Both the position numbers and the translations under genes were made by a program. The notes beneath the pieces are model-generated. The model did not search any database. It saw only the letters and a program-made list of their open reading frames with translations, and was not told the origin of the DNA. Positions 1 through 4,911 of a stretch of DNA of 6,462 bases are shown piece by piece. The DNA is from Alphaproteobacteria bacterium (lineage in GTDB: Bacteria > Pseudomonadota > Alphaproteobacteria > JAGOMX01), in contig JACVCA010000077.1 of assembly GCA_016742295.1 (NCBI GenBank), positions 1-6,462 on the forward strand, written 5' to 3'. Each line of letters opens with the position of its first letter. The stretch's first letter is position 1.

Positions 1-2
1 GT

Positions 3-209
3 ATTAAACAGGTAGAGTTCAAAGCTTGCATTGCTAATCAGGACCTTCAAGATCAGGTATTAAAGCAACGTTTAACAGCAGAGAAAGACTATCAGGTTGA
101 TGGGGCCCCTACATTCTTTTTAGAGGGTAAGAAATACCCTGGCACATTGCCTTTGGAAGAAATTGATAAGGTTTTGAGTAAAAAAGGTCTCTCTTTCAAA
201 AAGAATTAA
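3..209 (+). CDS. DsbA-family thiol:disulfide oxidoreductase, C-terminal fragment
   Basis: Only the last 68 codons lie in the window; the start and the CXXC active site are off the left edge. The frame is open from base 3 to TAA at 207-209. The visible part matches the end of the DsbA/Com1-like thioredoxin fold (Thioredoxin_4 type). A helical stretch beginning FKACIANQ and rich in Gln, Lys and Glu precedes VDGAPTFFLEGKKYPG. In that segment the Pro of APT is the cis-proline that sits opposite the active-site cysteines, and the following strand carries the usual FF-x-GKKY. A final helix (LPLEEIDKVL) and a Lys-rich tail close the protein. Members act in the periplasm, forming or isomerising disulfides; which of these applies cannot be seen here. 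The gene lies 45 bases upstream of the ABC exporter start on the same strand, so co-transcription is possible, though a hairpin lies between them. The family call is solid; the specific role is unknown. Confidence 0.85.
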   Translation: MKQVEFKACIANQDLQDQVLKQRLTAEKDYQVDGAPTFFLEGKKYPGTLPLEEIDKVLSKKGLSFKKN

Positions 210-217
210 GGCGTAAT

Positions 218-245
218 ATAAAACAAGTTATAAACTTTGTTTTAT
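218..245 (+). other. AU-rich hairpin between the dsbA-like gene and the ABC exporter
   Basis: ATAAAACAA (218-226) is perfectly complementary to TTGTTTTAT (237-245). Inside it, GTT (227-229) can pair with AAC (233-235) with T236 bulged, giving about 12 pairs around a three-base loop. The 3' arm is T-rich but not followed by a further T run, so it could be a weak or partial terminator/attenuator separating the two genes. It may instead be an element that exposes or protects the ribosome-binding region just after it (GAGA at 246-249). It covers the TTG at 237, which argues against that codon as the exporter start. The structure is visible in the sequence; its function is inferred. Confidence 0.4.
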
Positions 246-254
246 GAGACTTCT

Positions 255-2042
255 ATGGTGCTTAAGCCCCAGAAAAATGCATTAAATTATCTCTTAAGAT
301 TTCTAAAGCCTTATAAATCTGCCTTGGGAATTACATTTATTGCTCTTATTGCAGCGGCACTAGCAATTATTTCGCTTGGGATAGGTCTACGTCATCTCAT
401 TGATGAAGGTTTTGCAACTCAAGATGCAAACCTTCTAAACCAAGCGCTACTCGTTATGTTATTTCTTGTATTTATAATGGCTGTTGCAAGTTTTTTCCGC
501 TCTTATTTATCAGCATGGATTGGAGAACAGGTGGCTGCTGATATCAAACAGGCCACTTTTAAAGATCTTTTAGCTTTAACGTCACCTTTTTACGATACCT
601 CTCATAGTGGGAAACTTATCTCTCAACTTCACTTGGATACGTGTTTAATTCAAAGATTGATCGGAGGGGCAGCCTCAATAGGCTTCAGAAGCTTAATTCA
701 ATTTTTGGGAACATTTTTTATGATGTTAGTCCTGAATTTGAAATTAACCTTATTGTTATGTGTTGTCCTTCCTCTTACCCTGCTACCCATCATTATTTTT
801 GGCAAGAAGGTTCAGGTATATTCACAAATATCTCAAGACTATCTTGCCAAATCAACGGCTATTTCAAAAGAAACGCTGAATGCAGTGTTGACCGTTCAAG
901 CATTTGGAAATGAGAACTTATGTAAACATCAATTTCACGAAAGCCTTCAAAATGCATTGCAAGCTGTACACCAAGGTATCATTGCAAGAGGATTACTAGC
1001 ATCAACCGTAATCCTTCTGGTTTTTTTAGCAATCAGCCTTATTTTATGGATGGGTGGATATGAAGTCTTAATCGGTAATATGAGTAGTGGCGAACTGTTC
1101 TCGTTCGTATTTTACGGTTTACTCGCAGCCGGCTCGATCAATAGTATGATTGAGGTTGTTGCAGATTGGCGACGAACAGTAGGCGCTTGCGAACATCTTA
1201 TTGAACTTTCAAATACAGCTACAGCTGTAGCAAAATCTCAATCTTCGCAGTCTTTAGCTTTACCTGTATGGAAGACTATTGTTTTCAATCATACTACATT
1301 TCATTACCCGAACTGTCCTGAAAAAGAAGTCCTTAAAGATATTTCTTTAACCCTAAAAAAGGGAGAAAAAATTGCCTTAATTGGCTCTTCTGGTGCAGGA
1401 AAAACTACGCTGTTTCGTCTCTTACTTCGCTTTTATGAACCAAGTCAGGGAGCAATTTTTTTCGATGCGATCAATTCCAAAGATATCAACCTTAAAGATC
1501 TGCGCGCTATTATTGGGTGGGTAGATCAAGAACCAATTCTTTTTTCGAATTCCATCTATGAAAACATCCGCTTTGGTCGCCCTCAAGCCTCATATACTGA
1601 GATTGAAGAAGCCGCACGGGCTGCATTTGCAATTGACTTTATCCAGGCACTTCCTAATCAATTTGAAACCTTGGTTGGTGAACAGGGAGTTCTCTTATCG
1701 GGTGGTCAACGTCAACGTATTGCAATTGCACGTGCAATTTTAAAAAATCCTGAAATTTTATTATTAGACGAAGCAACCAATGCCTTAGACGCCGAAAGCG
1801 AACACCAGGTTCAAATGGCTCTTGATCGTCTCATGCATGGACGCACAACTTTCATGGTAGCACATCGACTATACACAGCTCTTAAAGCTGACCGTATCCT
1901 TGTCATGGATCAAGGCGCCATTATTGCTTGTGGAACTCATGACAGCCTTATGCGTGAAAATCCACTTTATCAACGCTTTGCAACATTACAATTTGACCAA
2001 ACTTTTTTATTTGAAAGCCCTAAAGTTTCTAAAAAAGCCTAA
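255..2042 (+). CDS. MsbA-related ABC exporter, fused permease and ATPase
   Basis: This is a half-transporter of 595 residues that should work as a homodimer in the inner membrane, exporting a lipid or hydrophobic compound. Substrate is unknown; the sequence looks like the proteobacterial MsbA-related group rather than MsbA itself. The first ~320 residues are the six-helix membrane domain, starting with LLRFLKPYKSALG and the LGIGLRHLIDEGF segment typical of that group. The nucleotide-binding domain is complete: Walker A GSSGAGKTT (377-385), Q-loop Gln425 in WVDQEP, signature LSGGQ (481-485), Walker B LLLDE with Asp505 and catalytic Glu506, D-loop Asp512 and H-loop His537. Nothing suggests inactivation. 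I chose ATG 255, which has a weak GAGA six bases upstream. The frame also allows TTG at 237 (601 residues), but that codon lies in the arm of a hairpin and lacks a ribosome-binding site. It follows the dsbA-like gene by 45 bases and ends one base before the convergent ccmB stop. Confidence 0.9.
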   Translation: MVLKPQKNALNYLLRFLKPYKSALGITFIALIAAALAIISLGIGLRHLIDEGFATQDANLLNQALLVMLFLVFIMAVASFFRSYLSAWIGEQVAADIKQATFKDLLALTSPFYDTSHSGKLISQLHLDTCLIQRLIGGAASIGFRSLIQFLGTFFMMLVLNLKLTLLLCVVLPLTLLPIIIFGKKVQVYSQISQDYLAKSTAISKETLNAVLTVQAFGNENLCKHQFHESLQNALQAVHQGIIARGLLASTVILLVFLAISLILWMGGYEVLIGNMSSGELFSFVFYGLLAAGSINSMIEVVADWRRTVGACEHLIELSNTATAVAKSQSSQSLALPVWKTIVFNHTTFHYPNCPEKEVLKDISLTLKKGEKIALIGSSGAGKTTLFRLLLRFYEPSQGAIFFDAINSKDINLKDLRAIIGWVDQEPILFSNSIYENIRFGRPQASYTEIEEAARAAFAIDFIQALPNQFETLVGEQGVLLSGGQRQRIAIARAILKNPEILLLDEATNALDAESEHQVQMALDRLMHGRTTFMVAHRLYTALKADRILVMDQGAIIACGTHDSLMRENPLYQRFATLQFDQTFLFESPKVSKKA

Positions 2043-2055
2043 ATTAAAGGCTTTT
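2033..2055. terminator. Bidirectional intrinsic terminator shared by convergent genes
   Basis: AAAAGCCT (2033-2040) and AGGCTTTT (2048-2055) form a perfect 8-bp stem with a seven-base A/T loop. On the plus strand the 3' arm ends in four T. On the minus strand it ends in six T (complement of 2031-2036), so it should work better for ccmAB than for the exporter. The exporter stop codon (2040-2042) and the ccmB stop codon (2046-2044) both lie in or next to the loop, so the terminator overlaps the coding ends of both genes. Confidence 0.75.
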
Positions 2056-2727
2056 GAGATTTAGTTTAAGGTTAAAAGCCCCAATCAGAATACTCAGAGG
2101 TAAGTTTAAAAAAAATAACCCACTCAGCATAAAAAGGTAAGGTTTTAAGCTGAGTCCCAAAAAAGCAGCTTCTACTGAATTAACCCCAAAGATAAGTACT
2201 GGAATATACAGCGGTAACACAAGCAACGGCACTAAAAACGAATTTGATTTTATGCCTAATGTCAAAGTTGCTGCAATTGCGCCTATAAAACTCAAAATTG
2301 GAGTGCCAATACTTAAGCTTAGTATTAACAACCCAATCTGGAAGATGGAAAGATGCAGACAAACTGCAACCGCTGGCACAAGAAGGAGAACTGGTAAACT
2401 GCATAAAATCCAATGGGTGATAATTTTTGCAGCGACGAACGCCTCCAAAGGATAAGACGCAAAATATAATGCCTCTAAAGTTCCATCTTCAAAATCTGCT
2501 GTAAACATTCGTTGCAAAGAGAGTGACGATGCAAATAAAGTTAAAGTCCAGATAAGTCCTGCTCCAATACGTGTTAAAAGTTCGAACTCAGGACCTATAC
2601 TGAGAGGAAAAATCAAAGCTGCAGCAACAAAAAATCCTAAATTTAAAAGGAATTCGTTTTTTTCCCGTAATGCTTGTCTAAAATTATGCACAACTAACAC
2701 CCACAACACATAAAATAGTTTTTTCAT
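2044..2727 (-). CDS. ccmB: Heme exporter protein CcmB, ABC permease of cytochrome c maturation
   Basis: This is a 227-residue all-membrane protein, close to the roughly 220 residues usual for CcmB. It starts with a short basic segment (FRQALREKNEF), followed by six hydrophobic stretches. Family features include a cytosolic loop with DFEDGTLEALYFASYPLEAF after the second helix and the late helix LVPLLVLPLYIPVLIFG, which is strongly characteristic of CcmB. CcmB is the permease of the CcmAB complex, whose ATPase activity is needed to release holo-CcmE from CcmC during heme delivery to apocytochromes c in system I. The start codon overlaps the ccmA stop as ATGA (2727-2724), implying translational coupling. 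It also has its own ribosome-binding site, AAGGAAG, about five bases upstream. Transcription probably ends at the hairpin at 2033-2055. No ccmC follows, so the remaining ccm genes must be elsewhere in the genome. Confidence 0.92.
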   Translation of the reverse strand: MKKLFYVLWVLVVHNFRQALREKNEFLLNLGFFVAAALIFPLSIGPEFELLTRIGAGLIWTLTLFASSLSLQRMFTADFEDGTLEALYFASYPLEAFVAAKIITHWILCSLPVLLLVPAVAVCLHLSIFQIGLLILSLSIGTPILSFIGAIAATLTLGIKSNSFLVPLLVLPLYIPVLIFGVNSVEAAFLGLSLKPYLFMLSGLFFLNLPLSILIGAFNLKLNLKSL

Positions 2728-3332
2728 GTGTCTTCCTTATTATACAGCTGATAATTATCCAAATTTAGACTATCCTTTTGTAAGGGTAGAGAGTCTTCAG
2801 GGCTTGCAATAACGATGGTTCCACCATTTTTCTGGTGTCTCTCAAACAGCATATCTAAAATCCTGTTGGCATGTTGATCAAGGCTGCGTTTAGGTTCATC
2901 CAAGAGCCAGATCTTTGCAGGACAAAGCAATAAACGGCAAAGATTCAAGCGCTGCCTCTGCCCTAAAGACAAGCCTTGCACAGGAAGATCCTTTAAATGG
3001 CCGAGAGCAAAAATTTCTAGTGCAGCTTCAACCTGTAGCGCTGAAGTATCGTAAATAGCGTTCCAGAAATTCAAATTTTCAAGAAGTGTTAGTTGCGATT
3101 TTAGAGTATCTTTATGATCTAGAAATAAAAAGCTAAAATTTACTGACCATTGAATATAACCTGCTACAGGATCAATCAGGCCCGCTAATGCTCTTAGAAG
3201 GGTTGATTTACCACTCCCGTTTTTGCCGTTAAGAATCAATATTTGCCCCCTGTGAACTGAAAAATTCACCTTGCAAAAAATAACACGGCCGCCGCGGCTA
3301 CAACTCAGGTTATGAACAGTTAATTCACTCAT
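2724..3332 (-). CDS. ccmA: Heme exporter ATP-binding protein CcmA
   Basis: A 202-residue single ABC ATPase domain, the usual CcmA size, immediately upstream of ccmB with a 4-base overlap. Walker A is GKNGSGKST near residues 36-44. The segment DHKDTLKSQLTLLENLNFW near 71-89 is the CcmA-specific version of the Q-loop region, where the family commonly has His in place of the Gln. The signature is LSLGQRQR near 120-127, and Walker B is IWLLDEP near 140-146 with the catalytic Glu and a D-loop Asp (SLD). The oddity is the H-loop: family members have ATHQ or similar, whereas this protein reads IVIASPEDS, so the switch histidine is replaced by Pro. With partner CcmB it powers holo-CcmE release in cytochrome c maturation. 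The upstream ribosome-binding site is weak (GAG about nine bases before ATG). No clear promoter was found in the 249 bases before it. The identification is strong because of sequence and ccmB context together. Confidence 0.9.
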   Translation of the reverse strand: MSELTVHNLSCSRGGRVIFCKVNFSVHRGQILILNGKNGSGKSTLLRALAGLIDPVAGYIQWSVNFSFLFLDHKDTLKSQLTLLENLNFWNAIYDTSALQVEAALEIFALGHLKDLPVQGLSLGQRQRLNLCRLLLCPAKIWLLDEPKRSLDQHANRILDMLFERHQKNGGTIVIASPEDSLPLQKDSLNLDNYQLYNKEDT

Positions 3333-3581
3333 GTTCTAAAACTCGCATCTTTTAAGAGCCTGGGAAAGTTCTTTTTGAAGCATTCATCAAGGCATTCTTA
3401 AAAATAGCAGTTGCTTGACCACCAAGAAGGTGAACGACAGTAGAGAAACAATAACAGATTACTATGCAAGAGATTGACAGGCTTCTTTCGAAACTCGCTT
3501 TTAGGAGAGGAGAATAAACGAACCTGGCCCTACTGAGCGAATTTTACAGTTACTTTCCCTTATGCTCTCCTCATAAGGTCT
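3333..3581. other. Intergenic region between lysR and ccmA
   Basis: The stretch has no complete gene and no convincing promoter for ccmAB. It holds the hairpin next to the lysR stop (listed separately) and a purine-rich GGAGAGGAG at 3504-3512 on the plus strand with no start codon after it. It also contains a start-less open frame on the minus strand ending about 30 bases before ccmA. ccmAB may be expressed from a non-canonical promoter here or by read-through from lysR. Confidence 0.4.
3558..3578 (-). terminator. Stem-loop just after the lysR stop, weak terminator candidate
   Basis: CCTTATG (3558-3564) and CATAAGG (3572-3578) form a perfect 7-bp stem with a seven-base loop, starting four bases past the lysR stop codon. 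No T run follows on either strand, so it does not qualify as a standard intrinsic terminator. It could stabilise the lysR mRNA 3' end or assist Rho-dependent termination. Position and symmetry are visible; function is inferred. Confidence 0.35.
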
Positions 3582-4454
3582 CTAAATCAAGGATTCGTTT
3601 ATTAAATATTCTTTTAAAGAACAGATATTCGCACGCTCTTTAAGCTCGCCCGGGTAACTGAAGGAGAGCTCAATTAAAGGGCCGATTAAATGCGGTAACA
3701 CAGGCACCAAGCTTCTCTCTTTTATTTCAGCTAAATCACGGGGTAACTCAACAATCCCTAGATCATCGCAAGCCGCACTTAAAATACCTTCTAATGAAGA
3801 AACTTTAAGATAGGGGCGCCTGAAATTGCTATAACCTTTCCCAATTTTTAAGAGCCATGGATCCTTACCATCGTAGGGAAGTCTGGGATGCTCGCTATAT
3901 GAAATCAGCTGATGATTGTCTAAATCCTCATCTTTCTTCGGAGTCCCAAATTTTTTAAGGTACTCAGAACTTGCAAATAGACCCATGTTTGATTTTAAAA
4001 GAACATGTTTTATTGAGCCAGCTGTAAAAACATCAAAATCAATCAAGACATCAGATTCCCCCGGATCTAGCGCATCAATTTGTTCAAGAATTTTGAGCCG
4101 TATTTCACAATGCAGTAAGAGATAATTTTTGAGTTTTTTAATAAGCCAAGACCCGCTTAAGTAAGGAGAAACTGCAACTGTGAGGTCACCTTCAAGCGTA
4201 TTGACCTTGATCGTTTTGCCGATTAAATGTGCTTCTTCAATAACCCGGCGAGCAAACTCATAAACCTTTTCGCCTTGTGAGGTTAATTTAAGACCTCGAG
4301 GGCCCCTCACAAAAAGCTTACAGCCAATTTGATATTCAAAAAGCTGCATACTGCGACTTATCGCCGGTTGACTGATGTTCAGCTGTGCGGCAGCTCTTGT
4401 GATGTTTTCTGCCTTTGCAACATAATAAAATTCTTTAATTCTATTGAGATTCAT
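3582..4454 (-). CDS. LysR-family transcriptional regulator
   Basis: This 290-residue protein has normal LysR architecture and length. The N-terminal winged helix-turn-helix is clear. It opens with LNRIKEFYYVAKAENITRAA, and the recognition region LNISQPAISRSMQLFE lies near residues 25-40. The wing is IGCKLFVRGPRGLKLTSQG near 43-61. A linker helix follows (YEFARRVIEEAHLIG), then an effector-binding domain with two alpha/beta lobes from about residue 90 to the end. The start ATG has GGGA about eight bases upstream. LysR proteins usually repress their own gene and activate a neighbour when a small ligand binds. No divergent gene is present, so the likeliest target is the POT transporter upstream. 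This is supported by a sequence word shared between the two upstream regions and by a large dyad at 4539-4570. The ligand cannot be read from the sequence. The family call is secure; the target is inferred. Confidence 0.93.
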   Translation of the reverse strand: MNLNRIKEFYYVAKAENITRAAAQLNISQPAISRSMQLFEYQIGCKLFVRGPRGLKLTSQGEKVYEFARRVIEEAHLIGKTIKVNTLEGDLTVAVSPYLSGSWLIKKLKNYLLLHCEIRLKILEQIDALDPGESDVLIDFDVFTAGSIKHVLLKSNMGLFASSEYLKKFGTPKKDEDLDNHQLISYSEHPRLPYDGKDPWLLKIGKGYSNFRRPYLKVSSLEGILSAACDDLGIVELPRDLAEIKERSLVPVLPHLIGPLIELSFSYPGELKERANICSLKEYLINESLI

Positions 4455-4538
4455 ATATATATTCCCAGTGTATCTAATTTAATAAACCTAAAACCTGCTT
4501 TAAACCGACAATCTTCCTCTGCGAAGCTTTTATTTTTA

Positions 4539-4570
4539 ATTTCAACAATCAGTTAACTTATTGCTGAAAT
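4539..4570. promoter_or_regulatory. 32-bp dyad upstream of lysR, probable operator
   Basis: ATTTCAACAAT (4539-4549) and ATTGCTGAAAT (4560-4570) are inverted copies with one mismatch. They are centred exactly on the palindrome GTTAAC (4552-4557). The site is 85-116 bases upstream of the lysR ATG, a usual distance for LysR autoregulation. Its right arm continues into GA, making the word CTGAAATGAA (4564-4573), which recurs in the POT transporter promoter. The dyad centre falls between two bases, so it is not a textbook T-N11-A box. Binding by this regulator is inferred. Confidence 0.5.
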
Positions 4571-4602
4571 GAACGATCAGTGAGATTCTTTTATTATTTT
4601 TG

Positions 4603-4619
4603 GGGAGTTTTTTACTCCC
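4603..4619. repeat. Short GGGAGT/ACTCCC stem-loop
   Basis: GGGAGT (4603-4608) and ACTCCC (4614-4619) make a perfect 6-bp stem with a five-base homopolymer loop. It sits between the sRNA terminator and the lysR operator. No T run follows it on either strand. On the minus strand the arm GGGAG is complementary to the CUCCC of the small RNA just upstream. It could be part of the lysR leader or promoter region; no role can be assigned. Confidence 0.35.
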
Positions 4620-4642
4620 TGGCATTATTTTAGAAGCACCCT

Positions 4643-4678
4643 AAAAAAAGGCCTTCTAGCACTTTAGTGCTAGAAGGC
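4643..4678 (-). terminator. Strong intrinsic terminator of the candidate small RNA
   Basis: GCCTTCTAGCAC (4651-4662) and GTGCTAGAAGGC (4667-4678) form a perfect 12-bp stem with a four-base loop. Read on the minus strand it is followed by C and then seven T (4649-4643). The plus strand has no T run after the hairpin, which fixes the direction. It lies 234 bases past the POT transporter stop and about 190 bases before the lysR start, so it closes a separate transcript or a long 3' UTR. Confidence 0.85.
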
Positions 4679-4805
4679 AGTTCATAGGGAGGCCTTGAGC
4701 ATTACCAAACACTAATCGCTCAAGTATTTACATCGGGAGGGATGTAAATCTGGTTACTAGAAAATTGAACCTGAGTTTTCTAGATGTCTAAATACTAGAG
4801 TCAGT
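4644..4805 (-). ncRNA. Candidate trans-acting small RNA with anti-Shine-Dalgarno loop
   Basis: Read on the minus strand, this non-coding stretch folds into four stem-loops in a row. First, CTAGAAAA/TTTTCTAG (4783-4757, 8 bp, 11-base loop). Second, ATTTACATC/GATGTAAAT (4749-4726, 9 bp perfect) with the six-base loop CCTCCC. Third, CTTGAGC/GCTCAAG (4724-4694, 7 bp, 17-base loop). Fourth, the terminator. CCTCCC occurs again in the unpaired linker at 4692-4687. CCUCC equals the anti-Shine-Dalgarno sequence of 16S rRNA, so the loop can pair with mRNA ribosome-binding sites. Alphaproteobacterial sRNAs of the CcsR/cuckoo and alpha-r14 types are known to show CCUCCUCCC loops before a terminator; this is like them in design but not recognisable as a member. 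The 5' end is a guess from a possible promoter at 4838-4812; processing from the POT mRNA 3' UTR is the alternative. No convincing small protein is encoded. Structure is seen, function inferred. Confidence 0.6.
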
Positions 4806-4811
4806 TTCACC

Positions 4812-4838
4812 GTATTACAGTCGGAAAACAACTATCAA
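4812..4838 (-). promoter_or_regulatory. Possible promoter of the candidate small RNA
   Basis: On the minus strand TTGATA (4838-4833) is followed after 15 bases by TAATAC (4817-4812), five of six and four of six matches to the sigma-70 boxes with a short spacer. A start near 4805 would give an RNA of about 160 nt ending in the T run. An alternative pair further upstream is TTGATA (4879-4874), 17 bases, TATAGG (4856-4851). Neither is strong. Confidence 0.3.
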
Positions 4839-4886
4839 ATTGCTATAACCCCTATAGGAGATTCGTCATATTTTATCAATTTATTG

Positions 4887-4910
4887 AAAAAAAAGGTAAT
4901 TTATCAAATT
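4887..4910 (-). terminator. Weak terminator-like element after the POT transporter
   Basis: Directly downstream of the transporter stop on the minus strand, AATTT/AAATT (4910-4898, five A-T pairs, three-base loop) is followed after three bases by eight T (4894-4887). The stem has no G-C pair, so termination would be poor and read-through into the candidate small RNA is plausible. Confidence 0.25.
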
Positions 4911-4911
4911 C

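Noticed and set aside
641..913. Plus-strand 90-codon open frame inside the exporter gene.
   Set aside because: It overlaps a well-supported ABC exporter reading frame throughout and has no family features.
3474..3512. Perfect TTGACA on the plus strand followed by CTTTTA and GGAGAGGAG, looking like a promoter with a ribosome-binding site.
   Set aside because: The -10 match is poor, no start codon or open frame follows, and the next gene on that side is on the opposite strand.
3353..3550. Open minus-strand frame of about 65 codons ending before ccmA (tail reads NALMNASKRTFPGS), possibly a gene remnant.
   Set aside because: It has no start codon or ribosome-binding site and resembles no family I recognise; open stretches of this length arise by chance.
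3916..4556. Plus-strand open frames antisense to lysR and its upstream region.
   Set aside because: They lie opposite a clear LysR gene or its operator region and lack ribosome-binding sites and recognisable domains.
4655..4684. Minus-strand mini frame MNCLLALKC within the small RNA.
   Set aside because: It has no ribosome-binding site at a suitable distance and lies inside the terminator hairpin.
4687..4744. Two GGGAGG motifs on the plus strand that resemble ribosome-binding sites.
   Set aside because: One is followed by ATG-TAA and the other by no start codon. The terminator orientation shows that the minus strand is the transcribed one.
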